A program made the translations under genes and the position numbers. 64,000 bases of DNA, taken from positions 3,317,558 to 3,381,557 of the forward strand of contig NC_133324.1 of the NCBI RefSeq assembly GCF_042186555.1, written 5' to 3'. The notes under the pieces are model-generated. The model worked only from the letters and a program-made list of their open reading frames with translations, was not told the origin of the DNA and did no database searches. This document shows positions 11,436-22,700 of this stretch, in pieces; within the stretch, counting starts at the first letter, position 1, and each line of letters opens with the position of its first letter. The DNA comes from Aquarana catesbeiana. Taxonomy: Eukaryota > Chordata > Amphibia > Anura > Ranidae.

Positions 11436-11975
11436 TAGGTTGATTTGATAGGTATTCAATGGAAACTACACATCCCTCATCACCCCCAAAGTGCAGGAGG
11501 AGTAGTAGAAAAGATGAACAGAAATATTAAAGATAAACTAAAGAAAGCGACAGGAGGAACTTTGAGAAACTGGTTAGATTTTCTTCCCGCAATACTTTTC
11601 CAAATCCGTACCTCACCCCATTCCAGAGACGGCTTATCCCCTTATGAGATATTAATGGGAAAACCAACACAGAGGAAATAGATAGAAATAGGAGAGGAAC
11701 CTAATTTATATTCTTTACAGGAAAAGTACATGAAAAACCTAGTAAGTAGCTTTACAGAAAATTATGACAAGGTAGCTGTCACCTTTCCTCCTCTCTCCAC
11801 AGAACCAACACATCCTTTTATACCCAGAGACAGAGTGTTGGTCAAGAAACTAGCAGCAAGAAGATCTTCCAAGGATCTTTTTGAAGTATTGAAAGTTGCA
11901 AGAACAGCAGTCCTGACTGACCAGAGCCCACAATGGATCCACAAATCAAGGATAAAGAAAGCCCCTGATCACTGA
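11436..11975 (+). pseudogene. ERV integrase C-terminal remnant
   Basis: The frame at 11445-11681 includes the end of the integrase core (HPQSAGGVVEKMNR, containing the third catalytic acidic position). The frame at 11730-11975 matches the retroviral integrase C-terminal domain (RDRVLVKKLAARR, then WIHKSRIKKAP). The zinc finger and first catalytic Asp are deleted. A separate integrase fragment at 35600-36130 holds exactly those missing parts but belongs to another insertion. Confidence 0.7.
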
Positions 11976-12251
11976 AAAATATACATGTCCACAGATGAAA
12001 CAATGGAACTCTAATCCTCTCAAATAACAGGAACCCCCTACAGACTCTGGTTCTCCCCCTGTTCCCCAAATGGGTGAAGTGACTTGCCAGATTCTTTTTC
12101 CCCCTCCCCCCCCTAAAAGAAACTTATCAATCTGCCTATCAGCTTTTTCAATGACATGAATAACATGTTCTTTTGTTTCTATGCTTTACACAAAACAGAG
12201 ACGGTATAATGAATAATATTGGTGATCAATACAGACTTTTCGTCTGTTATG

Positions 12252-12265
12252 ATCAAAGGAGGGAA
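12252..12265 (+). promoter_or_regulatory. Polypurine tract of the ERV
   Basis: The purine run ATCAAAGGAGGGAA lies directly against the TG that starts the 3' LTR at 12266, as expected for the plus-strand primer. Confidence 0.7.
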
Positions 12266-12976
12266 TGTAAGGATGTTAGAGTGCTGCTTTAAGATATGTT
12301 ATACAAGAAGAAATGTATTTTGCTTTCTTATGCAGAAAATTAGAAGTGCAATGATGATTTGCGAGCTATGTACTTGAACAGGATGTAGGTGTGGTTAGCC
12401 TGACATTTTAATATAGACAATGAATAACAAAGTTATAACATGTTAGAAGTTGGGTGTCTGGAACATTGGCAGATTGCCTAGCATACGTGGTCACATATAT
12501 ATAAACTTATATTTAGATATAGCCTGAGGGATATCTATAGGCAGAATATGCAATTTATGACGTTTTATGCTTATTTTTTCATAAAGTCTATGCTTCAATC
12601 TCATTGGCTGATAATAAGAGGGAGGTTTTTCTCTCTCTCTCTCTCTGTAAGTGTATAAGATATATGCAAACCCAGTAAATCATTGTAATTTCGATTCACC
12701 ATCTAGAGTTGCCACCTCATCCCTTTAAAACCGAACACATATTAACACAGGCTCTGTGGCTGATTAAGGATGTAATTAAACTCACTTGGTATCTTATCTG
12801 CATTAAATTAGCCCCAGAACCTGTGTAATTCATACGTGTTCGGGTTTAAAGGGATGAGGTGGCAACCCTATCACCATCCCATGTGTGTGTCTTGATTACC
12901 CGATCGATCAGAGAGTTCTATCCATACACCCATAGGTCCAACCCGGGTTCAAAGGAGAAATAGGGGCGGCTTAACA
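12266..12976 (+). repeat. 3' LTR of the ERV, interrupted by a hAT MITE
   Basis: This copy of the 532-bp LTR carries a 167-bp insertion (12704-12870) plus one 8-bp duplication. Removing them gives near identity with the 5' LTR: three substitutions and one CT-repeat length change. Confidence 0.92.
12704..12870. mobile_element. hAT-type MITE with 8-bp target duplication
   Basis: Terminal inverted repeats TAGAGTTGCCACCTCATCC and its complement (one mismatch) bound 167 bp. TCACCATC is duplicated at 12696-12703 and 12871-12878. The empty site is visible in the sister LTR at 8272-8279, which proves insertion after the ERV arrived. An 8-bp duplication and TA(G)-starting ends are hAT features. There is no coding capacity. 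Confidence 0.93.
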
Positions 12977-12981
12977 CGTTT

Positions 12982-13239
12982 CAATCATATGGGAGTGATT
13001 TCCTCACATACGTACAGCTTAGCAATACTCAAGGCTTGACGCTCTCTCCACTGGTGTGTCCTGTTAAATTAAAACACCGATATGTAAGTACAGGCTACAC
13101 TTATTTTATTTATTACATGCACCATATTGTTGCCATAATCAATCAGTTTTTTGCAAATACATGCTATTACATTATTATACACTACCCATTATATGTTTTT
13201 CTTTCAATAGAAATGAAGCAGCACCTATGTTCTAAACCC
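12982..13239. other. ERV 3' flank, Penelope-like terminal context
   Basis: No gene is recognised. The AT-rich text leads into the hammerhead-like motif at 13240, and such motifs usually sit in Penelope terminal repeats. A 76-codon frame at 13036-13266 has no domain. Confidence 0.35.
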
Positions 13240-13292
13240 CTGAAGAAGGAAATATACATGTCCTAAAAAATCCCTCCGAAACATGTAGGGTC
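13240..13292 (+). ncRNA. Hammerhead-ribozyme-like core (site A)
   Basis: The sequence shows CTGAAGA (13240-13246, fitting CUGANGA), a possible GGA/TCC stem II, GAAAC (13278-13282), and a downstream GTC (13290-13292). This order is that of a minimal hammerhead ribozyme, reported in Penelope-like elements. Three similar motifs occur at 17907-17935, 34769-34806 and 63687-63716. Activity cannot be judged from sequence alone. Confidence 0.4.
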
Positions 13293-13423
13293 TCTTGGCA
13301 TACATACCCCACCAGTCGGACTTTTTGTCTTGATTTGTGGTGCGCTCCAAGCTCAGCGGCTGTTTCATTTTCAGTGTCAGGCGTTTCATTTTATTGTTCA
13401 TTGTTTTTAGGTGATTTTTAGAT

Positions 13424-14270
13424 TTGTTAAAGGGGGCTTCCAGATTCCAATAAGCCCCCCCGCCCGCAGACCCCCACAACCACTGGGCAAGGGTTGTGGG
13501 GATGAGGCCCTTGTCCCCATCAACATGGGGACACGGTGCTTTGGGGGGCTACCCCAAAGCACCCTCCCCATGCTGAGGGCATGTGGCCTGGTACGGTTCA
13601 GGAGAGGGGCGCTCTCTCGTCCCCCCCTCTTTTCCTGTGGCCCGCCAGGTTGCATGCTCGGATAAGGGTCTGGTATGGATTTTGAGGGGACCCCTACGCC
13701 ATTTAAAAACAAAAAAAAAGCACAGGGTTCCCCTTAATATCTATACCAGACCTGAAGGGCCTGGTATGGAATTTGGGGGGGACACCCACGCAATTTTTTT
13801 TAAAAATTCTGGTTTGGGGTTCCCCTTAATATTCATACCAGACCCAAAGGGCCTGGTAATGGACTGGGGGGGATTCCGTGCCGTTTTTTTCAATGACTTT
13901 CACCTGTATTGCCGGGACCCGACAAATCATTACAGCCACGAGTAGTTTTAAATGACTTTTTTCCTTTGAAATGTCATTTTGCTGTCAGACTGTTCTAAAC
14001 ACGGGAAACATGCGCCCCTTTACAGGCACACTATAGACACCCCCCAGGTACGAAATTTAAAGGGATATTACACTTTTATTGTTTGACTTTAAGCATTATT
14101 AAAATCACTGCTCCTGAAAAAACGGCCATTTTTAAAAGTTTTTTTTTGCATTGATCCATGTCCCCTGGGGCAGGACCCGGGTCCCCAAACCCTTTTTATG
14201 GCAATAACTTGCATATAAGCCTTTAAAATTAGCACTTTTGATTTTTCACGACTTTAACGGTGTTCGCGTG
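13424..14270 (+). repeat. Dispersed repeat family A, copy 1
   Basis: About 850 bp align by eye with 26767-27565 in the same orientation, from the GTTAAAGGGGGCTTCC start to AAATTAGCACTTTTGAT near the end. Internal landmarks shared by both are the GCTTTGGGGGGCTACCCC inverted motif and several GGCCTGGTATGGA repeats. No protein domain is recognised. Copy 1 lacks the 5' part present in copy 2, and its class is unknown. Confidence 0.8.
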
Positions 14271-14518
14271 TTCACCTAAGTGGCCTCAAGACTATAAATC
14301 TATAAGTCTATAAATCTGTTCGCAATTCACATGATGATATATAAACTGGGATATTAGCACTATGTACTAATTATGTGTAAAGTCATTCTTCACGGCCTGA
14401 TGGACCATACTTACCCAGAAGATGAGGATGCAGCAACATCTACAGCTGTAAAATGGTACTACAAGTCATAACACTTAGATTCTTTTCCACATGACATTGA
14501 CAGACTTATGCCGCGTAC

Positions 14519-14940
14519 ACACGATCGGATTTTCCGACAACAAAATCCATGTTTTTTTTTTCCCGACGGATGTTGGCTCAAACTTGTCTTGCATACCTAC
14601 GGTCACACAAATCTTGTCAGAAATTCCGAACGTCAAGAACATGGCGACGTACAACGCGTACCACGAGCCGAGTAAAATTAAGTTCAATAGCCAGCGCGGT
14701 TCCTTCTGCTTTGATTCCGGCCATGAGTGGAACTTTGTGCGTCGGAATTGTCTACGCGGGCTCGGAATTTACGACAACGGATTTTGTGGTCGGAAAATTT
14801 GAGAGCCAGCTCTCAAATTTTTTGTGTGACGGAAGTTCCGACGGAAAATGTCCGATGGAGCGTACACACGGTGGGAATTTCCAGCAACGAGCTCCCATCG
14901 CACATTTGTTGTCGGAAAATCCTATCGTGTCTACGTGGCG
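14519..14940. mobile_element. Harbinger-type MITE with TTA duplication
   Basis: Inverted ends (left TGCCGCGTACACACGATCGG; right CGCCACGTAGACACGATAGG read inward) continue for about 38 bp into TTTTCCGACAACAAA. TTA is duplicated at 14516-14518 and 14941-14943. The 3-bp TWA duplication is that of PIF/Harbinger elements. It is 422 bp and non-coding; the frames at 14491-14944 are chance. Confidence 0.85.
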
Positions 14941-14943
14941 TTA

Positions 14944-15643
14944 GTGCAGTATTTTTTATCTTTTATATTTTTTTATCTTTATTTTTTTATCAGTATTTTT
15001 TATCTTATTTTATTTTTTGATCTTTATTTTATTTCTTTATCAGTTTTTTTTTTAATCTTTTTATCTTATTTTATTTTTTTTTAACTGTTTACAACCCAAC
15101 ACTGCCATCTTTTGAACTATAAAGGTAATGCGGAGTTCATTGAAAAGACTTAAAAAGCTATGTTTACTTCCAGCAATTTCTAAAGGAAGCTTCTCATAAG
15201 CTGTATACCTTTATAGCAACTCCGTACGCAACAGTGGACTTATCTTCATTTTTTTTTTTTTTTTTTTTTTTATGTAGCTTGTTTTTCTCCCTTCCCCCCA
15301 CCTGTTTTTTAAAATTTTTTTTTAATTTTTTTCCCTAAAGTTAACCAATACATATAAAAATTTCCTTTTTTTTTTTTTTTTTTTGGTTATTTCACTCATA
15401 TAATTTGAATGTTAATGGGGTGGGGCCTATCACGATCACCCCCTTATATTCGCTTGGCTCTTGATAACAACATCTGATATACAGATTGAGTCAGATAGGA
15501 AATACTTGGATCAATCAAAAATTTTAACATGGGTGTGGATGGTTGGCACCGAGGAATGTCTGGACCCGGGTCTGGATTATCTGGTTTTACAAAGTTCCAA
15601 GAAGGGAATCATTTTATAGATTCTTTACAGTTAGAAGTAGTGT
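14944..15643. other. T-rich low-complexity interval, no gene recognised
   Basis: Poly(T) and TTTTATCTT runs fill 14950-15080 and 15248-15385. Between 15085 and 15240 an interrupted inverted motif (AACTATAAAGGTAATGCGGAGT and CTTTATAGCAACTCCGTACG) suggests another small element. The piece at 15405-15640 is not recognised. Confidence 0.45.
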
Positions 15644-15647
15644 ATAA

Positions 15648-16644
15648 CCAAATGCCGACCGGTTGTACCGCGGCAGAATGGCGCGGCTGGGCGAAACGAC
15701 GTTATGTAACGTCGCTTCGCCCTGTGGCCACTAGAGGGTGCGTGTGCACCGCCAGAGACGCCCCCCCCCCCAGCTCGCCGATGCGAGTGCACGGCGGTCT
15801 CGGGCTCCCGCGATCGCTCGGGGCACGCGCAGAACCGGGATCCGTGTGTGGTTCTCTGAGGGGAGAACTGACAGATCGTCTGTTCATACAGAGTAAGAAC
15901 AGCGATCTGTCATCTCCCCTGCACAGTCCCCTCCCCCCCTTCAGTTAAAACACTCCCCAGGACACACATTAACCCCTTCACCGCCCCCCCTAGTGTTAAC
16001 CCCTTCACTGCCAGCAACATTTTTACAGTAATCAATGCATTTTTAATCACACTGATCGCTGTATAAATGTGAATGGTCCCAAAAAATGTGTCAAAATTGT
16101 CCGACGTGTAATGTCGCGGTCATGATAAAAATCGCAGATCGCCGCCATTACTAGTAAAAAAAAATAAAAAATTAATAATTATTATATTATAATAATCATT
16201 TATTATTTATCATTTATTATTAATAAAACTATTCCCTATTTAGTAAACGCTATAACTTTTGCGTAAACCAATCAATAAAATGCTTATTGTGATTTTTTTT
16301 TTTTAACCAAAAATATGTAGAAGAATACGTATCGGCCTAAACTGAGGGAAAATTTTTTTTTTTATATATATATTTTTTTGTGGGGATATTTATTATAGCA
16401 AAAATTAAAAAATAATGCGTTTTTTTTTTCAAAATTGTCGCTCTTGTTTATTGGCGCAAAAAAAAAAAAAAACTGCAGAGGCAATCAAATACCTCCATTT
16501 GTGGGGGAAAAAAAAAACGATGTCGATTTTGTTTGGGCAGAGCGTCGCACGACCGCGCGATTGTCAGTTAAAGCGACGCAGCGCCGAAACGCAAAAAAAA
16601 AAGAAGTGCTCTGCCAAATGGTCCGGGGGGGGGGGCTGAAGGGG
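15648..16644. mobile_element. piggyBac-type MITE P1
   Basis: It ends in GGGGCTGAAGGGG followed by TTAA (16645-16648) and starts at a decayed CCAAATGCCGACC after ATAA (15644-15647). The interior shares text with other TTAA-flanked elements of the window, including the block CAGTTAAAGCGACGCAG near the right end and TAACCCCTTCACTGCC in the middle. No transposase is present. Confidence 0.7.
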
Positions 16645-16648
16645 TTAA

Positions 16649-17170
16649 AAGACGCACAAATATTCATACTCCTGATAAGAGTGATGGTTACCCGCCCTAT
16701 GCTGACATGATTTACCATCGCTCAGTCTTTACACTCTCACTAGAGAGACTTTTTCTGTTCTTATTCTTTTTTTCTTTTATTTCTTTTTTTTTTCATAAAC
16801 TCTGTTCTAAGACTGAGTTTAAAGACCATCAGGTCTCATTATATTTCACCGCCGGTTGGAAAATCATTTTCTTTCCGACCCCCCCATACAGTTTTTCTGT
16901 TACAAATGTATATGTTACGCTTAATTAAAATTAAAATAATTGCCGTTTTCACATACAGAATTTTATTTTTGGGACAATCCTTTGGCTCTGCCACAAGTTG
17001 GCACAGGACAGTAACTCATATCGGTCTTTTTACTTCCTCTCGTACGCCCGGCTGATCTCTTCTAGATTTAGAATAATCGGACATTTACACATCTGTCTCC
17101 ACTCCACAATTTATCGTTCGTTTTCACTTCCTGATGAATCCCCCGAAATCGATATTAAACACTGCGACTA
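16649..17170. other. Unrecognised interval upstream of L1 ORF2 relic
   Basis: No domain is recognised. By position it may be the 5' UTR or ORF1 of the L1 relic that begins near 17178, but no ORF1 motif is visible. Confidence 0.35.
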
Positions 17171-17435
17171 TCACTGTACTGTCACGCAATGTGCGAGGAT
17201 TTCATCCCCCCCCCCCCTACAAAAAGGAAAAAAGACGTTTTTACAATAAAAAAAAAAATGAAATGCCAAAATACTAAAGCGGTGTTCCGTCCGAAATGAT
17301 ACTTTTTAAATAAAAATCCCCCTATACTCCACAAGCCTAATGTATTCTAGTAAAGTTAGTCTGTAAACTAAGGTCTGTTTTGTTAGTTTATAGCAGTAGT
17401 TTGTTATTTTATAAACTTATTCACTGGAAAGGGTT

Positions 17436-17554
17436 GGGACTTTGAGTGAGGCATGGGACTTTGAGTGAGGCATGGGACTTTGAGTGAGGCATGGGACTTT
17501 GAGTGAGGCATGGGACTTTGAGTGAGGCATGGGACTTTGAGTGAGGCATGGGAC
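17436..17554. repeat. 19-bp tandem repeat, six copies
   Basis: The unit GGGACTTTGAGTGAGGCAT is repeated six times almost without change. It resembles the arm end GGGACTTTAAATGAGGCA (17589 onward), so the array probably grew from the element terminus. Confidence 0.9.
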
Positions 17555-17906
17555 TGTGCCTCCATCCCAAGTACAAGAAAAAGAGAGGGGGACTTTAAAT
17601 GAGGCAGTAGACGGATTGGGGTAAGATAAAAAAAAATATTCAAGTTTATTGTGTAGAAACATCCTGATTTACATCACATGTGAAGGGTTACGCGTGCATG
17701 CGCACAAAACATGGCCTACATAATTACATGCGTTATCTACCAATAAATAGCTGTTGCAATTGTATTGTACAGAAAATACATGTATACTGGGAAGCACAAG
17801 CCACATGGTATAAAAATGAGTATAAGATATATAATATGAGATGCATCAAAAGGTAGATCAGGGTAAAATCCTATATTGAAGCCCAGTGGCTGCAGCCATG
17901 GTGCCC

Positions 17907-17935
17907 GACGCGTTTCTGTGAACACACTTCTTCAG
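17907..17935 (-). ncRNA. Hammerhead-ribozyme-like core (site C)
   Basis: On the minus strand CTGAAGA is followed by a GTG/CAC hairpin (loop TGTT), then GAAACGCGTC. This is the tightest match to a minimal hammerhead (CUGANGA, stem II, GAAA, short stem III, GUC) of the four sites in the window. Confidence 0.5.
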
Positions 17936-18962
17936 GGGCGGATGCTACAGGATTTCTGAAATAACAAGGTATAAAACCATCAAAAAAATACAAATGATAA
18001 ATATAACCAGAAAAGACAAAAAGTCAGTTTCTGGGTACTCACAATGTGACCAAAATGTGGTGCAAGGTAGGGACTGGGCCCTTCCCCGGAGCTGAGGTGG
18101 CAAGCAACACAACGCACAAACGGGCGCCCACCGGCATCATGCACACGTAACCCTTCACATGTGATATATATCAGGATGTTTCTACACAATAAACTTGAAT
18201 ATTTTTTTTATCTTACCCCAATCCGTCTACTGCCTCATTTAAAGTCCCACTCGGCCCCCTCTCTTTTTTTTTTTTATTTTATAAACTTACAGCAGGCCGT
18301 GGCCATCTTAAGTGTGGGCATCTGAAGCCAGACTGTATTTTTTTCCTGGATCTCACCCTTGCAGATCTCGCACATGCTCAGTGCAGCACAAGCAGTGTGA
18401 CAGGTTTCAGGTCAGGTTTCCATAGCAACGGCAGTGTCAGAGGAAGTTGCCGCCCCCTTCCCAGAAGGCATTGCAAACAGGAAATGATGCGATGGGCCGC
18501 GGCCAGGGAGGAGGAAGTGAAAAATGAATACAGCAGATATACAGGAGGTGCTGAGAAATAAAATTTAAAAAAATATCCAATTCGTCTACGGTGCGCAGTT
18601 TAGTGAGGGACGCTGAAGAGTTGTAAAAGTGGGCGGAGCTCCACTTTAATGCTAGAAAGAAACGCACTTCATGAAAGACGACCACCCTACATTTTTTCAC
18701 AAAGCTTTTAATCAGTCATTTTATTCCACAACCTCCTCCAAAACTAAAGGAGTGTCAATCTTTATCCATCAATCTTTCCCATTAGAGGTTCAACGGGTTT
18801 ACAAGGATGAAGATAGAAGGTTTATCATAATTAAAGGCACCTTAGCGGGTAGAGCAATAACGATTGCACACCAAATGAAGCACAAACCACTTTCTTCACA
18901 CATTTCTTTAATACGCTGCGACAAAACCCCTCACCGCATCTTATTTTGGGCGGAGATTTTAA

Positions 18963-19410
18963 AGTGGTTGTAAACCCCTTACAACCACTTTAACCTACAG
19001 GTAAGCCTAGATTAAGGGTTACCTGTGGGTGCTGGAAATATCTCCCAGACCAGACCTAGGAGATATTGGCAAATCGCCGTAGGGCGATTTCTTCTGTGCA
19101 TGCGCCGGAGTTAGCTCGGGTCACGCCGTTAAAGTCGGCTCCCGCGTGCTTGCGCGGGAGTGACGTCACGTGACGTCACGCGACTCCGGCCAGTCACAGA
19201 GCCAGAGTTCACGGCCCCGGAAGGACGAGGGGTGAAGAATGGACGCTCGCTACTAGCGAGGAAGACGGGGGGATATTGCGGGCTTCTCCTGCAGGTAAGT
19301 GTCACATAATTGGCTACTATGCGATGCGATGCGACTCATAGTAGCCCATTATGCTTTACCTTTGCAGGGAAACAAAGAGGAAGTAACACCCATCAGGGTT
19401 TACTTCCTCT
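18963..19410. mobile_element. TTAA-flanked MITE M1
   Basis: The ends are AGTGGTTGTAAACCC (left) and AGAGGAAGTAAACCC (right, read inward), 448 bp apart. TTAA lies at 18959-18962 and 19411-19414. Removing the element and one TTAA rejoins the L1 GGDFN motif exactly. It is non-coding and GC-rich inside, with CpG-rich palindromes near 19160. Confidence 0.9.
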
Positions 19411-19711
19411 TTAACTCAGCTTATCAAACCAACCTCGATCGTAGCAAACAAAACCAAAATTCAAAAACATTTTCAAAAACGACTATCACACACATAAATG
19501 ACAATTGATTGACTCCTGGAGAGCATTAAATGTAGGCGCTCGTGATTCATATTCACGTATAGACTACATATTGTGCACCCCAATAATTCTAGCCAACGCC
19601 TATGATGCCTCAATACACCTGTGTTCCTGGTCAGACCACCAGATCATCACTCAATTTATAGGCCTCACACCCACCCCTTATTCATGGAGAATAAATCTCA
19701 ATCATTATTAA

Positions 19712-22700
19712 CCACTTGCCGACCGCCTCACGCATATATACGTGAGCAGAGCGGCACGGGCAGGCAAAATCACGTACCTGGTACGTGATTGCCTTCCCGC
19801 GGGCGGGGGGTCCGATCGGACCCCCCCCCGGTGCCATCGGCGGTCGGCGTTTGGCTGGGAGAGTTGAGAGACGAGGGGGAGGCCATCCGATCGTGGCCCC
19901 CCCCTCGCGATCGCTCCCAGCCAATGAGAAACATCCCCTGCCTCTGTATAGTACACAGAGGCAGAGGATGTGATGTCATCTCTCCTCGGCTGGCCAGTTT
20001 CCGTTCCAGCACCGAGGAGAGAAGACATGTAAGTGCACCAACACACACACACAACACAGTAGAACATGCCAGGCATACTAAACACCCCCGATCCCCCCCC
20101 GATCCCCCCCCAATCACCCCCCCCTGTCACAAACTGACAGCAAGCAGGTTTTTTTGTTTTGTTTTGTTTTTTTCCTGATTACTGCATGGTGTCAGTTTGT
20201 GACAGTTAGCAGTGGTAGGACAGTTAGTATTAGCCCCCTGTAGGTCTAGGGTACCCCCCTAACCCCCCCTAATAAAGTTTTAACCCCTTGATCACCCCCT
20301 GTCACCAGTGTCGCTAAGCGATCATTTTTCTGATTGCTGTATTAGTGTCACTGGTGACGCTAGTTAGGAACGTAAATATTTAGGTTCGCTGTCAGCGTTT
20401 TATAGCGACAGGGACCCCCATATACTACCTAATAAATGTTTTAACCCCTTGATGGCCCCCTAGTTAACCCTTTCACCACTGATCACCGTATAACTGTTAC
20501 GTGTGACGCTGGTTAGTTCGTTTATTTTTTTTAGTGTCAGGGCACCCGCCGTTTATTACCGAATAAAGGTTTAGCCCCCTGATCGCCCGGCGGTGATATG
20601 CGTCGCCCCAGGCAGCGTCAGATTAGCGCCAGTACCGCGAACACCTACGCACGCACCGTACACGCACCGTACACCTCCCTTAGTGGTATAGTATCTGAAC
20701 ACATCAATATCTGATCCGATCGGATCTATACTAGCGTCCCCAGCAGTTTAGGGTTCCCAAAAACGCAGTGTTAGTGGGATCAGCCCAGATACCTGCTAGC
20801 ACCTGCGTTTTGCCCCTCCGCCCAGCCCACCCAAGTGCAGTATTGATCGATCACTGTCACTTACAAAACACTAAACGCATAACTGCAGCGTTCGCAGAGT
20901 CAGGCCTGATCCCTGCGATCGCTAACAGTTTTTTTGGTAGCATTTTGGTGAACTGGCAAGCACCAGCCCCAGGCAGCGTCAGGTTAGCGCCAGTACCGCT
21001 AACACCCACGCACACACCGTACACCTCCCTTAGTGGTATAGTATCTGACCTGATCAATATCTGATCCGATCAGATCTATACTAGCATCCCCAGCAGTTTA
21101 GGGTTCCCAAAAACGCAGTGTTAGTGGGATCAGCCCAGATACCTGCTAGCACCTGCGTTTTGCCCCTCCGCCCGGCCCAGCCCAGCCCACCCAAGTGCAG
21201 TATCGATCGATCACTGTCACTTTTTTTTGTAGCGTTTTGGTGAACTGGCAAGCGCCAGCGGCCTAGTACACCCCAGTCGTAGTCATACCAGCACTGCAGT
21301 AACACTTGGTGACGTGGCGAGTCCCATAAGTGCAGTTGAAGCTGGTGAGGTGGCAAGCACAAGTAGTGTCCCGCTGCCACCAAAAAGACAAACACAGGCC
21401 CGTCGTGCCCATAATGCCCTTCCTGCTGCATTCGCCAATCCTAATTGGGAACCCACCACTTCTGCAGCGCCCGTACTTCCCCCATTCACATCCCCAACCA
21501 AATGCAGTCGGCTGCATGAGAGGCATTTATATGTCCTCCCGAGTACCCCTACCCAACGAACCCCCCAAAAAAGATGTGTCTGCAGCAAGCGCGTATATAG
21601 ACGTGACACCCGCTATTATTGTCCCTCCTGTCCTGATAATCCTGGTCTTTGCATTGGTGAATGTTTTGAACGCTACCATTCACTAGTTGAGTATTAGCGT
21701 AGGGTACAGCATTGCACAGACTAGGACACACTTTCACAGGGTCTCCCAAGATGCCATCGCATTTTGAGAGACCCGAACCTGGAACCGGTTACAGTTATAA
21801 AAGTTACAGTTACAAAAAAAAAGTGTAAAAAAAAAAAAAAAAACACAAACAAAAATAAAAAAAAATAGTTGTCGTTTTATTGTTCTCTCTCTCTCTATTC
21901 TCTCTATTGTTCTGCTCTTTTTTACTGTATTCTATTCTGCAATGTTTTATTGTTATTATGTTTTATCATGTTTGCTTTTCAGGTATGCAATTTTTTATAC
22001 TTTACCGTTTACTGTGCTTTATTGTTAACCATTTTTTTGTCTTCAGGTACGCCATTCACGACTTTGAGTGGTTATACCAGAATGATGCCTGCAGGTTTAG
22101 GTATCATCTTGGTATCATTCTTTTCAGCCAGCGGTCGGCTTTCATGTAAAAGCAATCCTCGTGGCTAATTAGCCTCTAGACTGCTTTTACAAGCAGTGGG
22201 AGGGAATGCCCCCCCCCCCCCCCCACCGTCTTCCGTGTTTTTCTCTGGCTCTCCTGTCTCAACAGGGAACCTGAGAATGCAGCCGGTGATTCAGCCAGCT
22301 GACCATAGAGCTGATCAGAGACCAGAGTGGCTCCAAACATCTCTATGGCCTAAGAAACCGGAAGCTACGAGCATTTTAGGACTTCGCCGGATGTAAACAG
22401 CGCCATTGGGAAATTGGGAAAGCATTTTATCACACCGATCTTGGTGTGGTCAGATGCTTTGAGGGCAGAGGAGAAATCTAGGGTCTAATAGACCCCAATT
22501 TTTTCAAAAAAGAGTACCTGTCACTACCTATTGCTATCATAGGGGATATTTACATTCCCTGAGATAACAATAAAAATGATTTAAAAAAAAATATGAAAGG
22601 AACAGTTTAAAAATAAGATAAAAAAGCAAAAAAATAATAAAGAAAAAAAAAAAAAAAAAAAAAAGCACCCCTGTCCCCCCTGCTCTCGCGCTAAGGCGAA

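Larger units (their letters stand above)
7841..12981 (+). mobile_element. Endogenous retrovirus-like element, two LTRs, 5-bp target duplication
   Basis: The element runs from 7846 to 12976 and is flanked by CGTTT on both sides (7841-7845 and 12977-12981). It has LTRs starting TGTAAGG and ending CTTAACA, a tRNA-Leu-like primer site, gag- and pol-like remains, a polypurine tract and a 3' LTR. Only about 290 bases separate the integrase end from the 3' LTR, so env is absent or almost fully deleted. Every gene is broken. Protein remains resemble gamma/epsilon-type retroviruses: a myristoylation-type Gag start, YVDD, and the integrase C-terminus. The genus is not certain. Confidence 0.9.
17404..18289. 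mobile_element. Long-inverted-repeat element with 16-bp target duplication, Penelope-like
   Basis: TTATTTTATAAACTTA occurs at 17404-17419 and 18274-18289 and flanks an 854-bp body. The body has long inverted arms, about 17576-17703 and 18123-18272, almost identical when one is reversed (they share GACTTTAAATGAGGCAGTAG, and AGAAACATCCTGAT further in). A hammerhead-like core lies in the loop (17907-17935, minus strand). There is no ORF of note. The combination of long target duplication, inverted terminal arms and hammerhead-like motif fits a short non-autonomous Penelope-like element. Confidence 0.65.
17278..18645. mobile_element. TTAA-flanked MITE M0, holding a further insertion
   Basis: The ends AGCGGTGTTCCGTCC (17278) and, inward from the right, AGTGGAGCTCCGCCC (to 18645) match at 11 of 15 positions. 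The flanks are CTAA (17274-17277, probably a mutated TTAA) and TTAA (18646-18649). The body without the inner insertion is about 500 bp. It sits inside the L1 endonuclease between NAKILML and ETHF. Confidence 0.75.

Noticed and set aside
14491..15084. Frames of 78-131 codons
   Set aside because: They fall in a Harbinger-type MITE and T-rich sequence, where the inverted ends explain their length.
19708..20178. Gly- and Pro-rich frames on both strands near 19.7-20.2 kb
   Set aside because: They lie in the GC-rich left end of the piggyBac-type element P2.
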